DNA from: Fodinisporobacter ferrooxydans | Lineage (GTDB): Bacteria; Bacillota; Bacilli; Tumebacillales; MYW30-H2 | Assembly: GCF_022818495.1 (NCBI RefSeq) | Contig: NZ_CP089291.1 | Location: 186,001 to 250,000, forward strand | Direction of reading: 5' to 3' | Length of the DNA stretch: 64,000 bases | In this document: positions 18,811 to 27,913 of the stretch, in pieces | Numbering within the stretch: the stretch's first letter is position 1 | Layout of the letters: each line of letters starts with the position of its first letter | Notes under the pieces: model-generated | What the model was told of the DNA's origin: nothing | The model's database searches: none | The model's input: only the letters and a program-made list of their open reading frames with translations | Translations under genes and position numbers: made by a program

Positions 18811-19551
18811 TTATACACAACACCCTGTGGATTTCCAATAAAATTCTGACAATATTCGCAACACAATCATAATCGGTGTCCGATCCGTAACATTATATTG
18901 ATTCAATATTTTTTTTGGGGAAAAACAATATAAATTGATATCGGCTAATTTTTGTAAAGAATTCTTTCCGAAATGTGTAAGCGAAATGATTGTAATACCT
19001 TTCTCCTTTCCGATTTCGGCAATTTCCAAAATTTGTCGAGTCTCTCCGGATAAGCTTATGAGAAAAAGAACATCATGATTCCCCAGCTGGTTTAACTCAT
19101 ACAACATTTCGTGCCTATGAATATGAAATTCGGAATGTTTTCCTACAACTTTCAGATCCTTTACGATCATCTCACAGAATGGAGCGGAATCCCCCACGCC
19201 GAAAAAAAGAACATGCGGGGCTTCCCTGATCATTTTCGCTGCTATCGCAATCCTATTCATATCAACGAGCCTAAAGGTTTTATTTATATAAAAGTACAAA
19301 CTATCTTCTTGTTCATTGGATTCTGTATGGATTTCCTCTTTCAGGCTGTTCTTTAATTGAGAAAAGCCTTCATACCCTAATTTTTTGGAAAGTCTGGTAA
19401 TCGTATTCGGCACTGTAAACAAATTTGCGGCTAAACTCTGGATCGATAGGCTGACTACTTCTTTTTTATTTTTTACGATATATTCAATAATTTGATCATC
19501 TGTATCATTGAGCTTATATTCATATTTTTGGACCCGTTCTTCAAATAGCAT
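18811..19551 (-). CDS. MurR/RpiR-family transcriptional regulator
   Basis: A regulator of 246 residues with an N-terminal RpiR helix-turn-helix (about 1-77: LAANLFTVPNTITRLSKKLG) and a C-terminal SIS sugar-phosphate-binding domain (about 110-235: VLFFGVGDSAPF, LFLISLSGETRQI). It should sense a phosphosugar and control the PTS/alpha-mannosidase operon immediately downstream. Its own upstream region contains several TGTAAA(T) repeats (19590-19680), possible binding sites. The ATG has a weak upstream GGGGAT. Confidence 0.9.
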   Translation of the reverse strand: MLFEERVQKYEYKLNDTDDQIIEYIVKNKKEVVSLSIQSLAANLFTVPNTITRLSKKLGYEGFSQLKNSLKEEIHTESNEQEDSLYFYINKTFRLVDMNRIAIAAKMIREAPHVLFFGVGDSAPFCEMIVKDLKVVGKHSEFHIHRHEMLYELNQLGNHDVLFLISLSGETRQILEIAEIGKEKGITIISLTHFGKNSLQKLADINLYCFSPKKILNQYNVTDRTPIMIVLRILSEFYWKSTGCCV

Positions 19552-19835
19552 TGCCGAATATCCCCTCGCTTAGCCTCTCCAAATGTTTTCAAGTGCATTT
19601 ACAAACTATATTTTATCAGCGAACGATTTACATTTAAAACTAATACAGGCAACTTCTTATTTACATCTTTACATCAATAGCGGCATAGAACTGAATCATA
19701 CCTAAAAACTACAATATGAATTAGGGCTTTTTTCATCAGTATATCCCAATTGTCGAGAAAATTTCGACTCCGCTTTGTCTGTCCATAAAACGCAGGCCAA
19801 AACGAATGATCCAGCGTCTTGATCAATTGTAATTA

Positions 19836-19877
19836 CCTAAAGAGAAAGCCACCGTTCCGGGTGGTTCGTGCAAATGC
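19836..19877. repeat. 42-bp direct repeat, distal copy of the glycerophosphodiesterase gene 3' end
   Basis: Identical to 21310-21351 except for one base, which is a synonymous third position in the codon for the His of NHPERWLSL. It encodes the last 12 or so codons and stop of a GlpQ-like protein, but there is no gene body attached. Similarity continues weakly for about 20 bp beyond (TGATCA...GTAAT). Together with the second copy it brackets the MFS gene. Confidence 0.9.
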
Positions 19878-19881
19878 TTTA

Positions 19882-19890
19882 TGCTATAAT
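19882..19890 (+). promoter_or_regulatory. extended -10 promoter of the MFS gene
   Basis: TGCTATAAT is a perfect extended -10 (TGnTATAAT), 45 bp before the MFS start and five bases past the repeat; no good -35 is present. Confidence 0.55.
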
Positions 19891-19934
19891 TTTATTTTAG
19901 TAATCGAAATAATTTTAAGGAGATAGATAGTATT

Positions 19935-21119
19935 ATGAGCAAATTATTTCCTGCTGCAGTATGGGCGACTGCATTTGCGGCATTAATTGCTTTTATGGGA
20001 ATTGGTGTGGTAGACCCGATCCTCGGCTCAATCCTTAAAGCAATGGGAGGAACGCCGTTTGAAGTGGAATGGTTATTCACCAGTTACATTGCCGTCATGG
20101 CGTTGGCCATGTTGCTCTCAGGCGTATTGGCTACCCGCTTTGGCGCACGTCGTGTGATGCTGATCGGTTTGACGCTGGTCGTCATTTTTGCCAGTTTGAG
20201 CGGACTTGCTCCGACAATCGGAATCTTGGCGGTAGTACGGGGCGGTTGGGGGCTTGGCAACGCATTTTTCACTTCAACCGCATTGTCAATTATTGTCGGT
20301 GCATCAACGCGAGGAATGGCTGCCGCTATCACTCTATACGAAGCGGCATTGGGTCTGGGGTTGGCAAGCGGGCCGCTCTTGGGCGGTTTTCTCGGCAATA
20401 TCTACTGGCGTTTGCCGTTCTTTGGTACAGCTATGTTAATGCTGATCGCCTTGATATTTACTTTCACACAAGTGAAAGAAACCGGCAACAAAGAGCAGCC
20501 GCGGAAAGCTATTGACTTGTTTCGTGCATTGCGGCACCCAGCAGTGTTAGCCAATTCATTAATCGGCCTTCTTTACAGCTTTGCATTCTTCACGATTCTG
20601 GCCTATTCTCCGGTAACGCCTCAATTGGAACAATTAGGCGCTATGGGTACCGGCTTCACATTTTTCGGTTGGGGCGTTCTGGTTGGTATTTCGTCAGTAT
20701 TTGTGGTGAACTGGCTGCGGCCGCTGATGGGACCCGTCAAACTCCTTACCATGAATCTGCTTTGCTTGGCAATCATCATGATTCTCGCTGCACGTGCGGG
20801 AAGTGTCGAATTGATAACTCTTGTGATCATCTCAGGATTTTTCTGCGGGATTGCGAACGCACTGTTCACAACGCTGGCGATGGAGGTTTCGCCGTTCACA
20901 CGATCGATTTCATCCGGAACATATAATTTTGTGCGTTGGTCCGGTGCCGCACTTGCACCAATTATATGCGGCTGGATTGGTCAGACATTCGGTGCACAGG
21001 TACCCTTTTGGATTGGCGCCATTATCCTATTTATTGGCTTTCTTGCGATGCTTTCCACACGGCGGGTCTTGGAAACTGCACTTGAAATGAACGGTAACGC
21101 GGAGGGCCTGCATCATTAA
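19935..21119 (+). CDS. MFS transporter
   Basis: A 12-helix major facilitator of 394 residues, beginning MSKLFPAAVWATAFAALIAF, with the DHA1-like motif A variant LSGVLATRFGARRVMLIGL between helices 2 and 3. It resembles drug or metabolite exporters; the substrate is unknown. AAGGAGATAGATAGTATT precedes the ATG. It is the only plus-strand transporter between 19 and 27 kb and is flanked by 42-bp direct repeats of the neighbouring gene's 3' end, with its own promoter, so it looks like an inserted cassette. Base composition appears more GC-rich than its neighbours, supporting acquisition. Confidence 0.92.
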   Translation: MSKLFPAAVWATAFAALIAFMGIGVVDPILGSILKAMGGTPFEVEWLFTSYIAVMALAMLLSGVLATRFGARRVMLIGLTLVVIFASLSGLAPTIGILAVVRGGWGLGNAFFTSTALSIIVGASTRGMAAAITLYEAALGLGLASGPLLGGFLGNIYWRLPFFGTAMLMLIALIFTFTQVKETGNKEQPRKAIDLFRALRHPAVLANSLIGLLYSFAFFTILAYSPVTPQLEQLGAMGTGFTFFGWGVLVGISSVFVVNWLRPLMGPVKLLTMNLLCLAIIMILAARAGSVELITLVIISGFFCGIANALFTTLAMEVSPFTRSISSGTYNFVRWSGAALAPIICGWIGQTFGAQVPFWIGAIILFIGFLAMLSTRRVLETALEMNGNAEGLHH

Positions 21120-21202
21120 ACTCTGAACAATCCTTTCATTTTTTACGTTTAATGATCATAGCGATCGCCATACCCCCGCCCTCGAAAGGGCGATATGGTT
21201 GC

Positions 21203-21236
21203 AACCGGCCCTTTCATCATGCTTGCAGGGCCGGTT
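21203..21236 (+). terminator. hairpin downstream of the MFS gene
   Basis: A perfect 10-bp stem, AACCGGCCCT (21203-21212) with AGGGCCGGTT (21227-21236), lies between the convergent MFS and phosphodiesterase genes. The T tail is weak on both strands. A smaller CGCCCT/AGGGCG hairpin precedes it. Confidence 0.55.
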
Positions 21237-21309
21237 GTTCCAGTTGGCACCAGTTGGTATATATAGCAACGGTATTGTTGCAAATATTTTGCAGTGATCA
21301 GCCGTAATG

Positions 21310-21351
21310 CCTAAAGAGAAAGCCACCGTTCCGGATGGTTCGTGCAAATGC
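21310..21351. repeat. 42-bp direct repeat, in-gene copy
   Basis: The proximal copy of the repeat at 19836-19877. It forms the authentic 3' end of the glycerophosphodiesterase gene (ICTNHPERWLSL and stop). Confidence 0.9.
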
Positions 21352-22039
21352 CGATCCTTTCATCAAGTTTTGCAATTTGCTGCATATGTTCCGGTTGATC
21401 AATTGTCCAAGCTATAATGTCGAGATCTTGATCAAGCAAAGGACGGACAAAGGATTCAGTCAAATACGGATAACACATCGATAAAACGGCAGCACCGGTA
21501 TCTTTAAGCAGTTCTTGGAGTAAAATTGGCATACCATAAATGATTAGTCCCCGTTTTATTTCTGGAGCGATCGTTAATAAATTCCTAATGCTTTCATGGT
21601 TAAACGATGTCACAATCACCGAAGATTCCATATTGTAGGCCCGAACCAAATCCGCAATCGTTTGCTCGATTCCAGACGAGCGATCTCCCGCACGTTTTAT
21701 CTCGATATTTAACCGTTTATTCCCTTTTACCAGTTGAAAAACTTCCTCCAAAGTTGGAATTCGTTCATCGGCAAATGATTCCGAAAACCAGGAACCCGCA
21801 TCAAGCCGCTTTAGTTCTTGCAACGTAAATGAGCTTACATCTCCCGAGCCATTCGTGGTGCGTTCCAATGTATAATCGTGAATAACAACAGGAATCCCAT
21901 CACGTGACAGCTGTACATCCAGCTCGATCATATCAATTTTCGGAGTATCCATTGTCTTTTTAAAAGCTGCCAATGTATTTTCCGGTGCCAGCCCGGACCA
22001 ACCACGATGTGCAATACAAGAATTCTTCATCAGAAGCAC
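21311..22039 (-). CDS. glycerophosphodiester phosphodiesterase
   Basis: Hydrolyses glycerophosphodiesters to glycerol 3-phosphate and an alcohol. The 242-residue product has the family motifs AHRGWSGLAPENT (catalytic His), IELDVQLSRDGIPVVIHD (metal-binding Glu/Asp and second catalytic His) and NIEIKR. There is no signal peptide, so it is probably cytoplasmic. GGGAGGTG lies before the start. Its last 42 bases are duplicated 1.47 kb away beyond the MFS gene. No transporter partner is adjacent. Confidence 0.93.
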   Translation of the reverse strand: MLLMKNSCIAHRGWSGLAPENTLAAFKKTMDTPKIDMIELDVQLSRDGIPVVIHDYTLERTTNGSGDVSSFTLQELKRLDAGSWFSESFADERIPTLEEVFQLVKGNKRLNIEIKRAGDRSSGIEQTIADLVRAYNMESSVIVTSFNHESIRNLLTIAPEIKRGLIIYGMPILLQELLKDTGAAVLSMCYPYLTESFVRPLLDQDLDIIAWTIDQPEHMQQIAKLDERIGICTNHPERWLSL

Positions 22040-22313
22040 CTCCCAACTGTTCTGTGAACAATGTGTCGTTCGCTTTTGTTCAATTTAAATTGTACGACAG
22101 GAATGCAATCGAAATGTTAAGAGCCTATTAATTTTCCGTTTCAAAAACATTAAAAACTTAAGAATTTTTCTCTTAAAAATTTTTAAATATAGCTTTACAT
22201 GAGCGTTTTCGTTTCATGCGATATAATAAAAATTTCAAAAATAAGATCCATCCATTTTATTCAATATTTTTTGAATAACCACTCAGCATCTCAAATTTTT
22301 CCTTCTTGGATCG

Positions 22314-23183
22314 CTATTTTATATATGTGACGATCTCAGAATTTTGTTCAAGTGTAATGACTGTAATTTCGGGTCTGCAGCAAAATCTTACGGGTAACCC
22401 GGTTGTCCCTATCCCTCTGCTGGTATAAAGTTTGAATGAATCGAAATGATATAAATTCGATACGTACTTTCTTCCAAACTTAGTTGTAACAATTGGTCCA
22501 ATGAATGGGATACGTACTTGCCCGCCATGACTGTGACCCGAAAGCTGCAGTTGGATTGGAAGTTTTTTCGATACATCCGCGAAATCCGGTTCATGAACAA
22601 GCAACAACGTGCATGCATCTTCCGGTATCCCCTCAAACGCCTGTTCCGGATTCGGCTTTCCTTTCAAAATGTCGTCGAGACCTACTATAAACATAACCTC
22701 CGCATCTTTCTGTATAACTGTATGTTCATTGATCAGGACACGAAAACCGCCTTTTTCCAAACCGCTGACAACATGTTGGATACCGGCCCGATAATCATGA
22801 TTTCCTAAAATTGCAAACTTTCCATATGGAGCCGCGAGTTTTCTTAATAATGGAATCGTCGATCCCATCGATGCAACACAAGAATCAGAATCAAGAAGAT
22901 CTCCGGCAAAGCAAATCATGTCCGGATGGAGTTTGTTTATTTCCTCCACGACAGATCTGAAATGTTTTTGGGAAAAAAAGAATCCCATATGAATATCACT
23001 GATCAGCACAATACGAAACTGGGAAAATGGCTTAGGCAATCGAACGATAGGAATCCGCACATGTTGGATACGAAACCAAAACCGTTCAATGATGGACGAG
23101 TATATTCCAAAACATACAACACAAGCCAGAATACCTGAAATTAAGAGCCCAAACATTGTGTCCATACGTCTTCTCCTGAACAA
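22314..23183 (-). CDS. metallophosphoesterase, membrane-anchored (YkuE-like)
   Basis: A calcineurin-type phosphoesterase of 289 residues with an N-terminal membrane segment (about 9-28). Metal-binding motifs appear in order: LISDIHMG, FAGDLLDSD, LGNHDY, LLVHEPD and SGHSHGGQV. YkuE-like enzymes act at the membrane, possibly on lipid-linked or wall substrates, but the substrate is unknown. It stands alone, downstream of a terminator that closes the iron-type ABC operon. Confidence 0.9.
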   Translation of the reverse strand: MFRRRRMDTMFGLLISGILACVVCFGIYSSIIERFWFRIQHVRIPIVRLPKPFSQFRIVLISDIHMGFFFSQKHFRSVVEEINKLHPDMICFAGDLLDSDSCVASMGSTIPLLRKLAAPYGKFAILGNHDYRAGIQHVVSGLEKGGFRVLINEHTVIQKDAEVMFIVGLDDILKGKPNPEQAFEGIPEDACTLLLVHEPDFADVSKKLPIQLQLSGHSHGGQVRIPFIGPIVTTKFGRKYVSNLYHFDSFKLYTSRGIGTTGLPVRFCCRPEITVITLEQNSEIVTYIK

Positions 23184-23332
23184 GTTGTCGTTAACGCGAA
23201 AATCGGATCACACCTTACAAAACAATTGCACATCCTATATATCATACACCAGGACAATTGGTGGTGACTCAAGTTGCGAGAGTATTCCGTTGGAATTTTT
23301 GCATTTTAAAAATGATACATCAATCCATAAGG

Positions 23333-23368
23333 AAACCCGTGTAATCCACTTCTGCATCACACGGGTTT
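23333..23368 (-). terminator. terminator after ABC cassette 1
   Basis: A perfect 10-bp stem, AAACCCGTGT (23333-23342) with ACACGGGTTT (23359-23368), 60 bp past the ATPase stop. T-rich bases follow mainly on the plus strand, so efficiency on the minus strand is uncertain. Confidence 0.6.
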
Positions 23369-23429
23369 TCTCTAAATTGATTCATTTTTTAGTTTTGCGC
23401 AGAAAACAAAAAATTCTGGCAGTCACTCG

Positions 23430-24494
23430 TTATACTAGCAGCTCCACCTCAACATCTTCACCATATTCGAAATGAGTATACGTGTTTGTCATGATTTCCA
23501 GCTGATACTCTTCCACTTGTACCGAATACATAAGTTCTCTGCCTTGAAATTGAATATGCCGCACCTTGCCCAATAATCCATTCTTCGAATATTGATTTCT
23601 TAGCTTTCGCAATTGAATCTGATCTGGTCGAATCGGCAAAATATTATCGTTTTGAAACGGTTGAAAGTTTTGTTTTGTATTGATCACAACCGGATTTTGA
23701 TTATTGAAATGAATAGAAAACGTACGAGAATCCAGCCATTCCCCTTTAAGAAAGTTGGATTGGCCCACAAACTTTGCCACAAACGGAGTTTTTGGTGAAA
23801 AATAAATTTCATTTGGGCTCCCTACTTGTTCAATTGCTCCCTCTTTCATAACAACAACTCGATTCGCCATTGCTAATGCTTCTGACTGATCATGTGTAAC
23901 ATAAATAATTGCAGTTCCCAAATTGCGGTGAATATCTTGAATTTCCTTGCGCATTTGAATCCGCAATTCGGCATCCAAGCTGCTTAGAGGTTCATCCATT
24001 AATAAAAGAGCGGGATTAAACACAATCGCGCGCGCCACTGCTACACGTTGTCGTTGCCCACCTGACAGCTGACTAGGAAAACGCTTTTCAAATCCTCCAA
24101 GCCCGACCAACTCCAATATCTCCTGTACACGTTTTCGGATATTTCTTTTATACTCTTCTAACACATTCGGCTGATAATGCAACGGAAAAACCACATTTTC
24201 ATACACGTTCATATGCGGCCAAAGTGCAAAGGATTGAAAAACCATTCCAATTTGCCGAAACTCAGGTGGTTTTATAGAGAATTTTGTTGCGACTCGTTCA
24301 CCATGCAGCCATATTTCCCCATCATTGGGCTGATCAAATCCTGCAATCAAACGCAATAATGTCGTCTTGCCACAACCGCTTGGTCCCAATAATGCGACAA
24401 ACTCGCCGTCCATGATACTCAGATCAATCTGACGCAAAGCTTCCACTTTTCCATAATGCTTACAAATCCCTTTAATATGTACACATTGATTCAT
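23430..24494 (-). CDS. ABC transporter ATP-binding protein (Fe3+/phosphonate type), cassette 1
   Basis: The ATPase of an importer, 354 residues, with Walker A GPSGCGKTT, signature LSGGQRQRVA, Walker B LLLMDEPLSSLD and the switch HDQSEA, followed by a TOBE-like C-terminal domain (about 280-350). It overlaps the permease gene by four bases (ATGA). With the permease and binding protein upstream it forms a complete FbpABC-like importer. Confidence 0.94.
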   Translation of the reverse strand: MNQCVHIKGICKHYGKVEALRQIDLSIMDGEFVALLGPSGCGKTTLLRLIAGFDQPNDGEIWLHGERVATKFSIKPPEFRQIGMVFQSFALWPHMNVYENVVFPLHYQPNVLEEYKRNIRKRVQEILELVGLGGFEKRFPSQLSGGQRQRVAVARAIVFNPALLLMDEPLSSLDAELRIQMRKEIQDIHRNLGTAIIYVTHDQSEALAMANRVVVMKEGAIEQVGSPNEIYFSPKTPFVAKFVGQSNFLKGEWLDSRTFSIHFNNQNPVVINTKQNFQPFQNDNILPIRPDQIQLRKLRNQYSKNGLLGKVRHIQFQGRELMYSVQVEEYQLEIMTNTYTHFEYGEDVEVELLV

Positions 24495-26233
24495 AGCTTG
24501 ACTCTCCTGATCCAGAATTTTTTGACAAGAGATCCGGTCACAATGAAAACCAGGATTGCAAGCACAATCAAAGTAGAGAATGCTGTACTATAGGTTGTCG
24601 AACCTTCTTGTTCAAAATTAAATATAACGACACCAATCGTTTCATTTCCTGCTGACCATAGCAATGATGAAACTGTCAGTTCTGATAGTGATGTTAAAAA
24701 TACCAAACATGCTCCTGTCACAATTCCTGGTGAATACAAAGGAACTAATATTTTTTTCCATCTGGTGAGCCATCTGCCGCCATGTATGCTTGCGGCTTCT
24801 TCCACTTCCTCGCCGACCTGCAATATAGATGCTGAACTGGTTCGAATTTGCAAAACCAAAAAACGGGTCATATAAGCAATAAAAATCATCCAGGTCGTGC
24901 CGTATATTCCAGGTTTCCATCCAGAGATAGGCTCACTCCAAGTCAAAATCAAAGACAACGACAAAACCATTCCAGGTATTGCGTACGGCAACGTAATCGC
25001 CCATTCCATTGCCTTTGCAAGCAAAGTCGGCTTTTTCACTCGCCAATATGCAAAGACTGTTCCAATCAATACACAGAGCAAAGCTGTGGCACATGCCAGC
25101 ATAAGACTATTTTTAATCGCATTTTGCGATGCATCATTATTTTGTAGAATAAAAGTAAAATTTGACCATGTGAGGTTTTTTAATGTGAAAGGGAGTCCAT
25201 ATGCTTTGATCAATGCTGTCTGTATCATTGCCAGTAGAGGAAATACACTTGTGACTAGGAAAAACAGCCAGATGCCTATCTCGATTATCAGTCTGTATTT
25301 TCCAAATGAAAAACGTATGGAACGATCTTCGCTAAAAGTTTGATCCGTTTTGGAGTTTCGTACCAGAAACCACTGAACAGCTGTTCCGAGCAAAGCAATG
25401 ATTCCCAGTATGATGGATAAAACAGCTGCTTTCGCAAAGTTGTTCGAATTATATCCGACCACTTGTTCATAGATGAACGTACTTAATACGGAAATTCCTT
25501 TTGGAATCCCTAAAAAGGAAGGTATACCAAAATTATCTAAACTTGAAATAAACGCAAGCAATCCACCACCGGCTAGACCAGGCAGCGCCATTGGGAGTAT
25601 GATTTTCCGGAACACATGTATGTTTCTGGCACCTGCTATTTTGGCAGCCAACTCTAGATCCCTGGGAATTCGATAAAGGACTGAACGAGTGATTAAAAAT
25701 ACGAGCGGATAATTCGTGAGAGCTAACAATAGAACCATTCCGTTTAATCCATAAACATCCCATATAATCATTTTATGGCCTGCCATAGTGGAGGCCCACC
25801 GGTTTATGAGACCGGCTGGACCTATAAACTGTGTCCACGCGATTGTCATGACATAGGATGGAATCACATACGGAACAAATACAAATACTTGCATCCAGTT
25901 TTTAAGCCGTACGTCCGTATACGCGCAAACCCACGCCAAAAATCCCCCAAAAACGATAGCAAGTATTGATGAATTCACTGTTACAAGAATTGAGTTTTTA
26001 ACAGTTGACCAAGTCATAGGATCACGAAAAATCTCCAAATAATTTGCCAACCCAATTCCTTGTTTTGTCTGAAAACTTAAAAATACTAGCTTTATGAAAG
26101 GATAAACAAATAAGAATCCAATCAAAATCAACAAAATCCATTTACACATTCGACAGATTGATACCCGTGGTAAAATTAGTTTCATTTTATTTGGACGAAT
26201 TTCACTCCATGATAACTCGAATTTATTTTCCAC
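24491..26233 (-). CDS. ABC transporter double permease (FbpB type), cassette 1
   Basis: A fused permease with two binding-protein-dependent transport domains and about 12 membrane segments, as in ferric-iron, thiamine and 2-aminoethylphosphonate importers. EAA loops are seen as ELAAKIAGARNIHVFRKII and EEAASIHGGRWLTRWKKIL. GTG at 26233 is preferred because GGAGAG lies seven bases upstream and the gene then overlaps the binding-protein stop only slightly; an in-frame TTG at 26248 gives the longest frame (585 residues). Confidence 0.93.
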   Translation of the reverse strand: MENKFELSWSEIRPNKMKLILPRVSICRMCKWILLILIGFLFVYPFIKLVFLSFQTKQGIGLANYLEIFRDPMTWSTVKNSILVTVNSSILAIVFGGFLAWVCAYTDVRLKNWMQVFVFVPYVIPSYVMTIAWTQFIGPAGLINRWASTMAGHKMIIWDVYGLNGMVLLLALTNYPLVFLITRSVLYRIPRDLELAAKIAGARNIHVFRKIILPMALPGLAGGGLLAFISSLDNFGIPSFLGIPKGISVLSTFIYEQVVGYNSNNFAKAAVLSIILGIIALLGTAVQWFLVRNSKTDQTFSEDRSIRFSFGKYRLIIEIGIWLFFLVTSVFPLLAMIQTALIKAYGLPFTLKNLTWSNFTFILQNNDASQNAIKNSLMLACATALLCVLIGTVFAYWRVKKPTLLAKAMEWAITLPYAIPGMVLSLSLILTWSEPISGWKPGIYGTTWMIFIAYMTRFLVLQIRTSSASILQVGEEVEEAASIHGGRWLTRWKKILVPLYSPGIVTGACLVFLTSLSELTVSSLLWSAGNETIGVVIFNFEQEGSTTYSTAFSTLIVLAILVFIVTGSLVKKFWIRRVKL

Positions 26234-27269
26234 TGATGATCTCTCCAAATTTCTTTTTATCGGCTTCCCTTGTTGTTTCTAATTGGTCAGGATTTGCAGA
26301 AATAATCTTAATCTGATCAATTGTTTTGAGTCCTTCCGGAGCCTTGATACCTTGGCGAATCGGCGTATATCCTCTGCTCGCTTCTACCTTTTGACCTGCA
26401 GATGAAAGAATAAAATCTTCAAATGCTTTTGCGGCAATTGGATTCTTGGTTGCTTTCGTAATGGCTACCGGCTCCGTAATGACGGGAACCCCCTCAGATG
26501 GATACACGAAGTCTACTGGTGAACCTTGTTTTTTTGCCTTTGCTGCCATAAAGTCCACAATCATGCCATAGTCTTTTTCACCACTGGCAACACTCTTTAA
26601 TACACTGCCATTCCCCTTTGAAACTGTAACTTTATTGTTCGCAAGCTGCTTAAAGAAATCCCAACCGAAATCTGACTGCCTTGAAAAGACTCCTACGTTA
26701 TATGCTGCAGCACCAGAATATAACGGGCTAGGCATAATGCTTTTGCCTGAGGTTTTGGGATCCGTCAGAACCTTCCAGCTGCTTGGCAAGCTTTTTACAT
26801 CATTTGTATTGACCATCAATACTGTTGCCATAATTTTTGTACCATAATAATCTCCGCCTGGATCTTTCAAATTTGCAGGGATACCCGATCCTTCCTTAGA
26901 TTTATATGACATCAACAAACCCTGTTTTTTGAGACGAACAAACGTTGGAGCATCTGCCATAAGCAATACATCTGCTTGAACGTTATTTGCTTTTGATTCT
27001 GCAAGCAGTTTACTTACAACCTCTTCTGTACCGGATCGGAACGTTTCAACCTTGACATTCGGGTATTTTTTATTAAACGCTTTGACTAGTGCAGCCGCAT
27101 CAGCATCCGGTTGAGATGTATAAAAATGTAGGGTACCACTTGGTTCTGACGCAGCAGAAGCGGAATCTTTGGATTGCGTGGTAGGATTTGCACCACATGC
27201 CACCAAGCTTACTGCAACACCTGATACTGTAAGTAACAAAACTGCTTTTTTTCCAAGCATTGACTTCAT
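26223..27269 (-). CDS. ABC transporter substrate-binding lipoprotein (FbpA family), cassette 1
   Basis: A binding protein of 348 residues with signal peptide and lipobox LVAC. The mature part begins GTLHFYTSQPDADAAALVKA and contains ETFRSGTEEVVSKL and QADVLLMADAP, typical of family-1/6 binding proteins for Fe(III) and related ligands. The usual tandem tyrosines of FbpA iron sites are not obvious, so iron is only one possibility. It is first in a three-gene operon. A -10-like TATAAT is at 27397-27402 on the minus strand. The ChrB genes start on the opposite strand across a 640-bp gap. Confidence 0.92.
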   Translation of the reverse strand: MKSMLGKKAVLLLTVSGVAVSLVACGANPTTQSKDSASAASEPSGTLHFYTSQPDADAAALVKAFNKKYPNVKVETFRSGTEEVVSKLLAESKANNVQADVLLMADAPTFVRLKKQGLLMSYKSKEGSGIPANLKDPGGDYYGTKIMATVLMVNTNDVKSLPSSWKVLTDPKTSGKSIMPSPLYSGAAAYNVGVFSRQSDFGWDFFKQLANNKVTVSKGNGSVLKSVASGEKDYGMIVDFMAAKAKKQGSPVDFVYPSEGVPVITEPVAITKATKNPIAAKAFEDFILSSAGQKVEASRGYTPIRQGIKAPEGLKTIDQIKIISANPDQLETTREADKKKFGEIISGK

Positions 27270-27913
27270 TTTGACTACCTCCTGATTTTTTTATTAAACT
27301 CTCAATGTCCTCCGTATAAATTCCTGGATGTGCTAGGATCGCAATGCCACCAATCTACATCCCACACCTCGTTCAATAATTTGTCTTGTTATCCTTATTA
27401 TAGAATTGAGGTTTTAATCTAATATTAAGGAAAAGGGTTTTTTATTTTTCCTCTGCCATTTACTTATTTATCCAGACAACACTAGTAAAAATCCTGCCAT
27501 AGCAATCTTTTACCGGAATTGAGTTTTAATTTTTGCTAAACAGAAGTAAAATCTGATTCGAAAAATATTTAGATTTGATTAAAAATTCACCAAAGATTAA
27601 TAATTTAAATCCAGATCAAACAAATGATACTTTAATATTCCAATTAAATATTACTTTAAATTTAAATCATTATGACTTTACTAATACATGTTTCTTTGTC
27701 GCAAGGTAGATTATTACTCTTTAAGTAACTTTCTAAACATTGCATTGGTGATTACGGGCAATTACTGCAATATCTTAACTATTGTTAGTTCGTATCGTTT
27801 GTTATAATTTAAATATATCTTCTATATCGATTTATTCACGAAAAATTATAGGTTTATTCCGGAAATTTGAACATCCTCTAAAAATAATAAACTTATAACA
27901 AATAAGAAAGTGT
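27270..27913. promoter_or_regulatory. AT-rich divergent intergenic region, cassette 1 / chrB
   Basis: A 644-bp non-coding region of very low GC. For the minus-strand ABC operon, TATAAT occurs at 27397-27402 with a poor -35. For the plus-strand ChrB-N gene, an extended -10 (TGTTATAAT) ends at 27808, leaving a leader of about 100 bases. The stretch 27590-27690 is rich in TTTAAAT-type repeats. Near 27868 TTTGAACATCCTCT equals one end of the MITE family, possibly an element remnant. No clear Fur-type palindrome was seen. Confidence 0.5.

Noticed and set aside
27867-27880. Solo MITE end TTTGAACATCCTCT
   Set aside because: Only 14 bases match and no second end or duplication is present; chance cannot be excluded.
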